A stretch of DNA of 8,829 nucleotides from assembly GCA_027021285.1 (NCBI GenBank), contig JALUUP010000362.1, forward strand, positions 1 through 8,829. Direction: 5' to 3'. Made by a program: the position numbers and the translations under genes. Shown here one piece after another: positions 1 to 4,169 of this stretch (its first letter is position 1; the number at the start of each line of letters is the position of its first letter). The notes beneath the pieces were generated by a model that saw only the letters and a program-made list of their open reading frames with translations, did no database searches and was not told the origin of the DNA. This DNA is from Bacteroidota bacterium (GTDB lineage Bacteria; Bacteroidota; Ignavibacteria; SZUA-365; JAADGX01).

Positions 1-1326
1 GAGACGAAGCCGCGTGAAACCAAAATCATCAGACAATCGGACGAGCATGGGCAGGATCATGTTGTCGCCGAGATTGACGTTGCCTTCCGGTTCCAGGATC
101 ATGACGCGCGGGTAGGCGTCGGGAAGCGCCTTGAGGGAATACGTGATGGGATCCGCGTTTGCAATCCCTTTCACATCACGCAGCGCAAAGCGGTAGGTGT
201 CGGTCTTTTTCAGCAGGAACGACGCGCCGATGCGTGTTCCCTCGATGTTCATGGAAAGCGAATCGCCGCTACCGAACACGAGGGCGGCGGATGCAAGGTC
301 CTTGTTGCACGTCGCCTCGACGTTTACCCGTGTCCCGGCCAGTGCGCTGACGTCGCCGATATTTTCATCCAGCACGTATTCTCTCTGGCCCGAGTACCGC
401 GGCGGCTGAAGCTTCACGCGGAAGGTGCGGATGACCGGGCGGTCGACGACGGTGAGAACGAATTCCGGGCTTTCCACGCTTCCCGCCTGTACGAAATACG
501 TCGTTGTCCGGCGCAACGAAGGAACGGAATACCGAAAGACGCCGTCGGGGCCGGGCTCCAGTTCGTGCCGGTCCGGGGCTTCCTGGCCCTCGGGCAGCAG
601 GAACAACTCGACACCCGCGGGCTTCTTCTTTCCCGATGCCCGGACTTCGATTTCCACCGATTCGCCCTTGACTACTTCCCTGTCGCCGGGGGACACCTGC
701 AACAGGAAGGGCGCCGGGGACGCGAACGAAGTCGAGAAGTGCAGGAGCCGGTTGAACCCCGATCCCATGCTTACCGGAAGCGCCAGGATGGGAACAAGAG
801 CGACACCGGCCAGAATCAACGCCAGCTTCCCCGCCCGCCGGGACGGTTCGCGGTTCACCACGGCGAGGAAATCCAGGTCCTTCACATCCTGGTTAACCTG
901 GCGGAAAGCCGCCTCGACCAGGGCGTCCGAGGTACGTACTTTTTGCTCCGCGCTGGAGCTGCGGACAAGCTGGAAGGCGTTGAGAAGCCGGTCGCGCACA
1001 CCAGGAAAATGCCGCCCCACGAGACCGGCAAGCGCGTCATCATCGGGGCCGGGAATGAGACCCAGCCACCGGGCGACCGATGGACCGAGGAACCAGCCCA
1101 TGAATCCGAGGCAGGCCGCGACGGTAACAAGAAACAGCGCCGTGCGCACAGGAACGGAAAAATGCCCCAGCGCCTCGGCAAAAGTCACGACGACGACAAG
1201 CAGGAAAAACGTCCCCGAAAAAAGGTACAGTCCTCTTCGCGCTCGAACTTTCAGTTGTTCACGGCGAACTTCTCCCAGTCGATCCTGGAGTCGGGCGTAT
1301 TCCGTCTTGATGCCGTTATTCGTCAT
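1..1326 (-). CDS. DUF4175-family membrane-anchored protein, 3'-truncated by window edge
   Basis: A minus-strand frame stays open from an ATG at 1326 to base 1 (442 codons, no stop), so the C-terminal part lies outside the window. The N-terminus has two hydrophobic segments at about residues 33-52 and 61-81, and a third at about 167-186. Between them is the family-like stretch FPGVRDRLLNAFQL (107-120). After residue 200 come beta-rich, Ig-like segments, including a QPPRYSGQ motif near 307-314 and LSDDFGFTRLRL at the truncation point. This pattern matches DUF4175 proteins: a membrane anchor followed by a large extracytoplasmic region. The biochemical role is unknown. The start lies 16 bases after the DUF4159 stop with only a weak upstream AAGAG, so the two genes are probably co-transcribed. 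In other genomes such pairs often lie near MoxR ATPase and DUF58 genes, which could continue to the left (inference). Confidence 0.82.
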   Translation of the reverse strand, partial: MTNNGIKTEYARLQDRLGEVRREQLKVRARRGLYLFSGTFFLLVVVVTFAEALGHFSVPVRTALFLVTVAACLGFMGWFLGPSVARWLGLIPGPDDDALAGLVGRHFPGVRDRLLNAFQLVRSSSAEQKVRTSDALVEAAFRQVNQDVKDLDFLAVVNREPSRRAGKLALILAGVALVPILALPVSMGSGFNRLLHFSTSFASPAPFLLQVSPGDREVVKGESVEIEVRASGKKKPAGVELFLLPEGQEAPDRHELEPGPDGVFRYSVPSLRRTTTYFVQAGSVESPEFVLTVVDRPVIRTFRVKLQPPRYSGQREYVLDENIGDVSALAGTRVNVEATCNKDLASAALVFGSGDSLSMNIEGTRIGASFLLKKTDTYRFALRDVKGIANADPITYSLKALPDAYPRVMILEPEGNVNLGDNMILPMLVRLSDDFGFTRLRL

Positions 1327-1342
1327 GTACTCTTATCCGTGC

Positions 1343-2032
1343 TCAATTCGTCAGCGCCCACACGATGATATTCGCTCCCATTTCCAGGGCCTTGCGCCGT
1401 ACCGGTTCCGGGTCGCCGTGCACATCGGGATCGGCCCATCCATCAGCGAGATTCGATTCATAGGTATAGAACACCACCAGGCGGTTTTGATAGAATATTC
1501 CGAATCCCTGGGGTGGTTTGCCATCGTGCTCGTGAATCTTGGGGAGGCCGTTCGGAAACTGGAAGTGGTTATGGTAAATCCCGTGGGAAAAGGGAAGCTC
1601 CACCAGTTCCCGCTCGGGAAAGACTTTCTTGATTTCGCGCCGGAACGAGCGATCGAAACCATAATCATCGTCCACGTACAGAAAGCCACCGTTGGTCAGG
1701 TACTCGCGCAGTTTTTTCGCTTCGAAATCCGAAAGGTAGAGATTGCCGTGGCCGGTCATGAACAGGAACGGATAATTGAACATCCGCTCGCTGCCGACTT
1801 CCACGAATTCTTCCGTCGTCACCTTGACATCTATTTGCGTATTTTCCTTGACGAATTTCAACAGGTTGTACTCGGAGCTGGGATCATTGTACCAGTCCCC
1901 GCCGCCGTTGTACTTGACGCGGGCGATGCGAAACGTGCTTTCGGTTGTCTGGGCAAAGGAACTGCCCATGCTCATAACGAGGCAGGCGAGCCCTGTAATA
2001 AAGATTTTTTTTGTTGCGGTTCCGGCAATCAT
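1343..2032 (-). CDS. Secreted DUF4159 domain protein
   Basis: 229 residues. An N-terminal signal peptide (TKK, then a hydrophobic stretch from about 10 to 20, ending SSFA-Q near residue 28) exports it. The mature protein carries DUF4159 hallmarks: FMTGHGNLYLSDFE (91-104), GGFLYVDDDYGFDRSFRREI (115-134), SHGIYHNHFQFPNGLP (149-164), KIHEHDGKPPQGFGIF (165-180) and DGWADPDVHGD (197-207). The family is thought to have a glutamine-amidotransferase-like fold, but no catalytic activity is established. The frame is open upstream to a GTG at 2101. I chose the ATG at 2032 because it places the signal peptide at the N-terminus; no strong Shine-Dalgarno decides between them. It is the upstream partner of the DUF4175 gene and is divergent from the MerR gene. 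The conserved His and Asp residues suggest an active or metal-binding site (inference). Confidence 0.85.
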   Translation of the reverse strand: MIAGTATKKIFITGLACLVMSMGSSFAQTTESTFRIARVKYNGGGDWYNDPSSEYNLLKFVKENTQIDVKVTTEEFVEVGSERMFNYPFLFMTGHGNLYLSDFEAKKLREYLTNGGFLYVDDDYGFDRSFRREIKKVFPERELVELPFSHGIYHNHFQFPNGLPKIHEHDGKPPQGFGIFYQNRLVVFYTYESNLADGWADPDVHGDPEPVRRKALEMGANIIVWALTN

Positions 2033-2120
2033 GACAAGCAAAATACCATGCGCCGGGCACCGTTGCAAGGTGAATAGGCGTCCCGGGACTGCCGCGTCCA
2101 CCCTTCAGCGACCGTAGATT

Positions 2121-2157
2121 CAGGTTTCTTTGAACCTGTCCTTGTAGCTGATATTAC
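2121..2157. promoter_or_regulatory. Inverted repeat overlapping a weak sigma70-like promoter
   Basis: In the 222-base divergent gap between the DUF4159 and MerR genes lies a perfect inverted repeat, CAGGTT-N6-AACCTG (2121-2138). Its right arm overlaps a plus-strand TTGAAC (2130-2135), which is followed 16 bases later by TATTAC (2152-2157). Each hexamer matches the sigma70 consensus at four of six positions. It could be a regulated promoter for the MerR gene or an operator read from either side. Classical MerR operators sit between -35 and -10, so this geometry is not the textbook one. Weak evidence. Confidence 0.25.
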
Positions 2158-2254
2158 CATCGACTATATCATGTAACGAACAAAATGAAACATATTGCAT
2201 GTTGAGGCCTAATTAGTTACCTTGTTTTGCCAAAGAATAACCTGAAGCCCCGGT

Positions 2255-2668
2255 ATGAAAAACTTTTCTATCAAAAAGCTCTACTACTCGATCAGCGAGG
2301 TCAGTAAGATCACGGGGCTCGAGCAATATGTTCTTCGGTACTGGGAATCGGAGTTCGAAGAGCTGAAGCCGCAGAAAAACCGGGCAGGAAACCGCATTTA
2401 CACCAACCGGGACATCAACCTCATTCTGTTCATCAAGCGACTTCTCCGGGAGGAGCGATATACTATTGAAGGAGCCAAACAGGTGCTTTCGACTTATTCG
2501 CCGTCCGACGACGCGCCCAGCGAAGTCCATGTCCAGGAAACAAAGCCGGAAAAAACCGTCCAAACCCACTTTACCTTTCCCATCGAATCCTCCGGCTCGC
2601 TTTCGGACGACCTGATGGAAATCAAGCGTTTTCTCGAAGACTTGCAGCACCGTCTTCGCGGACACTGA
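2255..2668 (+). CDS. MerR-family transcriptional regulator
   Basis: 137 residues. The N-terminal winged helix-turn-helix is clear: YSISEVSKITGLEQYVLRYW (11-30) is the recognition region, NRAGNRIYTNRDI (42-54) the wing, and LILFIKRLLREERYTIEGAK (56-75) the following helices. A charged linker (about 82-112) leads to a short amphipathic C-terminal helix, SLSDDLMEIKRFLEDLQHRL (115-134), a likely dimerisation coil. There are no cysteines, so it is not a metal or redox sensor of the MerR, SoxR or CueR type; the inducer is unknown. The first ATG is used; no strong ribosome-binding site precedes it. A short MerR gene beside tRNA-Pro is also known in proteobacteria after pheST-ihfA, which suggests an old housekeeping neighbourhood, although pheST and ihfA are absent here. 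Confidence 0.9.
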   Translation: MKNFSIKKLYYSISEVSKITGLEQYVLRYWESEFEELKPQKNRAGNRIYTNRDINLILFIKRLLREERYTIEGAKQVLSTYSPSDDAPSEVHVQETKPEKTVQTHFTFPIESSGSLSDDLMEIKRFLEDLQHRLRGH

Positions 2669-2696
2669 GCGCCTTTCCCGTTCCACGCATCTCAAA

Positions 2697-2712
2697 GCGC
2701 CGTTCACGGCGC
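2697..2712 (+). terminator. Possible stem-loop terminator after MerR gene
   Basis: A perfect 6-bp GC-only stem, GCGCCG-TTCA-CGGCGC, begins 28 bases after the MerR stop. Only a mixed sequence (GGTTCATT) follows, not a T-run, so it may be a weak intrinsic terminator, an RNA 3'-end stabiliser, or chance. Confidence 0.35.
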
Positions 2713-2756
2713 GGTTCATTCATCACCATTCGGCGTTTCTTCCGGTGGTTTTATCG

Positions 2757-2785
2757 TGGAAACTGCTGTTCCTTTTTTGTATATT
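2757..2785 (+). promoter_or_regulatory. Candidate promoter of tRNA-Pro
   Basis: TGGAAA (2757-2762) and TATATT (2780-2785) are separated by 17 bases and match the sigma70 consensus at four and five of six positions. The -10 ends 14 bases before the tRNA 5' end, leaving room for a short leader. The pair is preceded by a gap after the MerR hairpin, consistent with separate transcription of the tRNA. Confidence 0.45.
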
Positions 2786-2799
2786 ACCTGTTCGAAAGT

Positions 2800-2874
2800 C
2801 GGAGCGTAGCGCAGCCCGGTTAGCGCACTACCTTGGGGTGGTAGGGGTCGCGGGTTCAAATCCCGCCGCTCCGA
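2800..2874 (+). tRNA. tRNA-Pro (anticodon GGG)
   Basis: A complete cloverleaf can be drawn by hand: acceptor stem CGGAGCG/CGCTCCG (2800-2806 with 2867-2873) with discriminator A2874; D stem GCGC/GCGC (2809-2812, 2823-2826); anticodon stem CTACC/GGTAG (2828-2832, 2840-2844) with loop TTGGGGT, giving anticodon GGG at 2835-2837; and T stem GCGGG/CCCGC around TTCAAAT (2850-2866). It decodes CCC and CCU proline codons. The base after the discriminator begins CAAAAG, so CCA is not encoded and must be added by nucleotidyltransferase. It is followed directly by an intrinsic terminator. Confidence 0.97.
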
Positions 2875-2880
2875 CAAAAG

Positions 2881-2904
2881 GCCCGGTCGAAATACCGGGC
2901 TTTT
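2881..2904 (+). terminator. Rho-independent terminator of tRNA-Pro
   Basis: Perfect 7-bp stem GCCCGGT/ACCGGGC (2881-2887, 2894-2900) with loop CGAAAT, followed by TTTT. An AAAA tract just upstream (2876-2879) can extend the stem past a bulged G. It starts seven bases after the tRNA. Confidence 0.88.
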
Positions 2905-3016
2905 GCTTTACCCCAAACAGTGAGTTCTACGTTCGTGGGCATTCACCAGGTTCTGATTACGTGAGACTTGAGACAAGGGGACAGACTTGAGACAAGGAGA
3001 GGGGGAGACAAGGAGA

Positions 3017-3044
3017 TTTTCGATTTTCGATTCTCGATTTTCGA
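3017..3044 (+). repeat. Heptamer tract TTTTCGA x4
   Basis: Four abutting 7-mers, TTTTCGA, TTTTCGA, TTCTCGA, TTTTCGA. The equivalent place in copy 2 (3560-3580) has three diverged units (ATCTCGA, TTCTCGA, TTTTGGA), so the unit number differs between copies, as expected for slippage or unequal exchange. Confidence 0.85.
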
Positions 3045-3064
3045 TTATTGCGGAGATTTGGTTA

Positions 3065-3096
3065 GAACGTTGGAACGTTAAAACGTTGGAACGTTT
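3065..3096 (+). repeat. Octamer tract GAACGTTN x4
   Basis: Four abutting 8-mers, GAACGTTG, GAACGTTA, AAACGTTG, GAACGTTT, each with the self-complementary core AACGTT. Copy 2 carries the same four-unit tract at 3601-3632. Confidence 0.88.
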
Positions 3097-3161
3097 CCCC
3101 TGGCCTGATTCTAATCACAAGTCCCGGTTCTTCTCATGCGCGGTCTGTGGGGTAGTTGCGT

Positions 3162-3188
3162 GTCATTCCCGCGAAAGCGGGAATCCAG
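3162..3188 (+). repeat. dRS3-like palindrome, copy 1
   Basis: GTC precedes a perfect hairpin, ATTCCCGC-GAAA-GCGGGAAT (3165-3184), followed by CCAG. The arms are 8 bp and the loop is a GNRA-type GAAA tetraloop. The core matches the neisserial dRS3 consensus (ATTCCC-N8-GGGAAT); very similar repeats occur in many unrelated environmental bacteria. All four copies here have the same orientation. Confidence 0.93.
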
Positions 3189-3229
3189 TAATTCGCTAAT
3201 TCGGCAATCCGGTAATTCGAAAATTCGGG
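3182..3229 (+). repeat. Octamer tract AATTCGNN x6
   Basis: Six abutting 8-mers start inside the dRS3 palindrome: AATCCAGT, AATTCGCT, AATTCGGC, AATCCGGT, AATTCGAA, AATTCGGG. The tract then runs directly into the GTAG-type hairpin. Because the palindrome's AATCCAG end is itself a unit, the array may have grown from the palindrome edge (inference). Confidence 0.85.
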
Positions 3230-3248
3230 ATTTGGAAATCCCTCCTAC
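3227..3248 (-). repeat. REP-like element (GTAGGAG + hairpin), copy 1
   Basis: On the minus strand the element reads GTAGGA followed by the perfect 7-bp hairpin GGGATTT-CC-AAATCCC. A GTAG tetranucleotide just 5' of a short palindrome is the architecture of REP sequences mobilised by TnpA_REP (RAYT) HUH transposases, and the Pseudomonas REP also begins GTAGGAG. No RAYT gene is present in the window. Confidence 0.7.
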
Positions 3249-3293
3249 AATCCTAATAAACCGGGGGTATTTGCAATCCACCCGTTCTTAAAA

Positions 3294-3358
3294 TTTTCAA
3301 TTTTCAAATTTCAAATCCTTCCCGTGGTCTATGGTCTGTCGCCCGTGGCCTGGTCGGC
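3294..3358 (+). repeat. Heptamer tracts TTTTCAA and GTGGTCT
   Basis: Three 7-mers, TTTTCAA, TTTTCAA, ATTTCAA (3294-3314), are followed by ATCCTTCCC and then five further 7-mers, GTGGTCT, ATGGTCT, GTCGCCC, GTGGCCT, GGTCGGC (3324-3358). The last unit abuts the next dRS3-like element with no spacer. The same arrangement is present in copy 2 at 3829-3893. Confidence 0.78.
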
Positions 3359-3385
3359 GTCATTCCCGCGAAAGCGGGAATCCAG
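3359..3385 (+). repeat. dRS3-like palindrome, copy 2
   Basis: Identical 27-base element (hairpin 3362-3381, GAAA loop). It is followed by AATTCGCA and then decays into unrelated sequence, so the octamer array seen after copies 1 and 3 is nearly absent here. Confidence 0.93.
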
Positions 3386-3424
3386 AAATTCGCAACTTCT
3401 TTCAGCATTCAGCATCGCTCTCCC

Positions 3425-3473
3425 ATGGTTTGTCGTCTGTCGTCTGTGGTCCGTCGTCTGTCGTCTGTGGTCT
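3425..3473 (+). repeat. Heptamer tract GTCGTCT/GTGGTCT x7
   Basis: Seven abutting 7-mers: ATGGTTT, GTCGTCT, GTCGTCT, GTGGTCC, GTCGTCT, GTCGTCT, GTGGTCT. It lies in the segment between the two long modules and uses the same unit as the tracts at 3324-3358 and 3859-3893, with more copies. The higher-order order (GTCGTCT, GTCGTCT, GTGGTCY) is itself repeated twice, suggesting growth by a 21-base step. Confidence 0.88.
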
Positions 3474-3477
3474 CTTC

Positions 3478-3499
3478 GGGGTCGGGAGACCCCTCCTAC
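3478..3499 (-). repeat. REP-like element (GTAGGAG + hairpin), variant
   Basis: On the minus strand it reads GTAGGA followed by GGGGTC-TCCC-GACCCC, a perfect 6-bp stem. The stem sequence differs from the other two elements, but the 5' GTAGGA and the pairing are both kept. Such covariation supports a selected or mobilised hairpin rather than simple copying. Confidence 0.7.
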
Positions 3500-3600
3500 A
3501 ATTTCTGTCAAGCCGCGAGTATCCCAATTCCTGATGATGTGAGACTTGAGACAAGGAGAATCTCGATTCTCGATTTTGGAGTATTGCGGAGATTTGGTTA

Positions 3601-3632
3601 GAACGTTTGAACGTTAAAACGTTGGAACGTTT
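3601..3632 (+). repeat. Octamer tract GAACGTTN x4 (copy 2)
   Basis: GAACGTTT, GAACGTTA, AAACGTTG, GAACGTTT. Unit number and phase equal those in copy 1; one base of the first unit differs. Confidence 0.88.
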
Positions 3633-3696
3633 TCCTTGGCCTGATTCTAATCACAAGTCCCGGTTTTTCTCATGCGCGGTCTGTAGGGCAGTTTAC

Positions 3697-3723
3697 GTCA
3701 TTCCCGCGAAAGCGGGAATCCAG
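3697..3723 (+). repeat. dRS3-like palindrome, copy 3
   Basis: Identical to copies 1 and 2 across the 27 bases (hairpin 3700-3719, GAAA loop). The sequence just upstream has diverged between the modules while the palindrome has not. Confidence 0.93.
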
Positions 3724-3764
3724 GAATTCGCTAATTCGGCAATCCGGTAATTCGAAAATTCGGG
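3717..3764 (+). repeat. Octamer tract AATTCGNN x6 (copy 2)
   Basis: AATCCAGG, AATTCGCT, AATTCGGC, AATCCGGT, AATTCGAA, AATTCGGG: the same units in the same order as at 3182-3229, with one base changed. Confidence 0.85.
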
Positions 3765-3783
3765 ATTTGGAAATCCCTCCTAC
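3762..3783 (-). repeat. REP-like element (GTAGGAG + hairpin), copy 3
   Basis: Identical to the element at 3227-3248 and in the same position of the second module. Confidence 0.7.
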
Positions 3784-3828
3784 AATCCTAATAAACCGGG
3801 GGTATTTGCAATCCGCCCGTTCTTAAAA

Positions 3829-3893
3829 TTTTCAATTTTCAAATTTAAAATCCTTCCCGTGGTCTGTGGTCTGTCGTCCGTGGTCTGGTCGGC
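3829..3893 (+). repeat. Heptamer tracts TTTTCAA and GTGGTCT (copy 2)
   Basis: TTTTCAA, TTTTCAA, ATTTAAA (3829-3849), then GTGGTCT, GTGGTCT, GTCGTCC, GTGGTCT, GGTCGGC (3859-3893), abutting the fourth palindrome. The units are closer to the consensus than in copy 1, so copy 1 appears to be the more diverged. Confidence 0.78.
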
Positions 3894-3914
3894 GTCATTC
3901 CCGCGAAAGCGGGA
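3894..3914 (+). repeat. dRS3-like palindrome, copy 4, truncated
   Basis: GTC then ATTCCCGC-GAAA-GCGGGA, after which the expected ATCCAG is replaced by GACAAGGAGAAT, the start motif of the long module. The last two bases of the right arm are missing. The junction shares GGGA with the GGGGGAGACAAGG at 3001-3013, suggesting a short-homology recombination or deletion. Confidence 0.85.
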
Positions 3915-3960
3915 GACAAGGAGAATATCTCGTAGCTCGTGGTTTTTCGAAGAGACGGCT

Positions 3961-4000
3961 TCTTCGCGTCCTCTGCGGTTTCTTTGCGTCCTCTGCGGTT
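3961..4000 (+). repeat. 20-base tandem duplication
   Basis: Two abutting copies of TCTTYGCGTCCTCTGCGGTT (3961-3980, 3981-4000) differ at one base. On the minus strand each reads as an AACCGCAGAGGACGC-type sequence, a repeat theme I recognise from other environmental bacterial genomes; its function is unknown. Confidence 0.85.
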
Positions 4001-4044
4001 AAATATGCGAATAGCTCGTTCAGGAAACCATTAAAACGGTTATT

Positions 4045-4089
4045 GGGCTTGGCCCCGGTTAACCTTTTCCCCACGGATGAATCCGTGGG
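4045..4089. repeat. Short palindromic element with two hairpins
   Basis: GGGC-TTG-GCCC (4045-4055), the palindrome GGTTAACC (4057-4064) and a perfect 9-bp inverted repeat, CCCACGGAT-GA-ATCCGTGGG (4070-4089), lie side by side. The last is typical in form of dispersed short palindromes in environmental genomes. An imperfect palindrome, AACCATTAAAACGGTT (4027-4042), sits just upstream. No transposase is nearby, so this could be a small non-autonomous element or its remnant. Confidence 0.6.
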
Positions 4090-4130
4090 CTGATTTCCGA
4101 TTCAATGCAAAACCATATTCCTTAACCTGT

Positions 4131-4163
4131 CGATTCGAAGTTTCCTTTTCCCATTCGAAATCG
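4131..4163. repeat. Stem-loop after the DUF6599-like gene
   Basis: CGATTCGAA (4131-4139) pairs with TTCGAAATCG (4154-4163), with one bulged A and a 14-base loop. It lies 7 bases beyond the stop of the minus-strand gene ending at 4170. No T-run follows on the minus strand, so it is not a canonical terminator, but it could mark the transcript end. Confidence 0.4.
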
Positions 4164-4169
4164 TAGGCT

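Larger units (their letters stand above)
2951..3385 (+). repeat. Composite repeat module, copy 1
   Basis: First of two long direct copies in the gene-free gap 2905-4169. Order of parts: GAGACAAGG motifs (starting at 2970, 2989 and 3005), 7-base TTTTCGA tract, 8-base GAACGTTN tract, unique spacer, dRS3-like palindrome, 8-base AATTCGNN tract, GTAG hairpin, spacer, TTTTCAA tract, GTGGTCT tract, second dRS3-like palindrome. By eye, 3061-3376 differs from copy 2 at about 15 positions, mostly C/T or G/A changes, plus one small length change. The left end has extra GAGACAAGG copies that copy 2 lacks. No coding frame here resembles a protein. Confidence 0.9.
3528..3914 (+). repeat. Composite repeat module, copy 2
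   Basis: Second long direct copy, in the same orientation and order as copy 1, separated from it by about 140 bases that carry partly related pieces (a heptamer tract and a variant GTAG hairpin). It begins TTCCTGATGATGTGAGACTT (copy 1: TTCTGATTACGTGAGACTT). It ends inside a truncated dRS3-like palindrome at 3914, where sequence resembling the module's own start resumes (GACAAGGAGAAT). Confidence 0.9.

Noticed and set aside
425..2077. A 550-codon open frame on the plus strand
   Set aside because: It is antisense to the DUF4159 and DUF4175 genes, has low-complexity Arg/Ser/Thr-rich sequence in its first half, and resembles no family. The minus-strand genes explain the region.
2850..2874. tRNA 3' end as an integration (att) site for the island
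   Set aside because: I found no second copy of the tRNA 3' end in the island or beyond, and no integrase gene in the window.
3162..3723. Integron attC sites
   Set aside because: The palindromes are short and perfect, lack the paired R and L core sites, and enclose no cassette genes.
3162..3914. CRISPR array
   Set aside because: The palindromes are repeated, but their spacings (about 197, 338 and 197 bases between starts) are far too long and the intervening sequences are themselves repeats. No cas gene is present.
2987..4093. Several short open frames in the repeat island
   Set aside because: They translate repeated palindromes (for example HSRESGNP or FPRKRESR) and heptamer tracts, have no ribosome-binding site, and change frame between copies.
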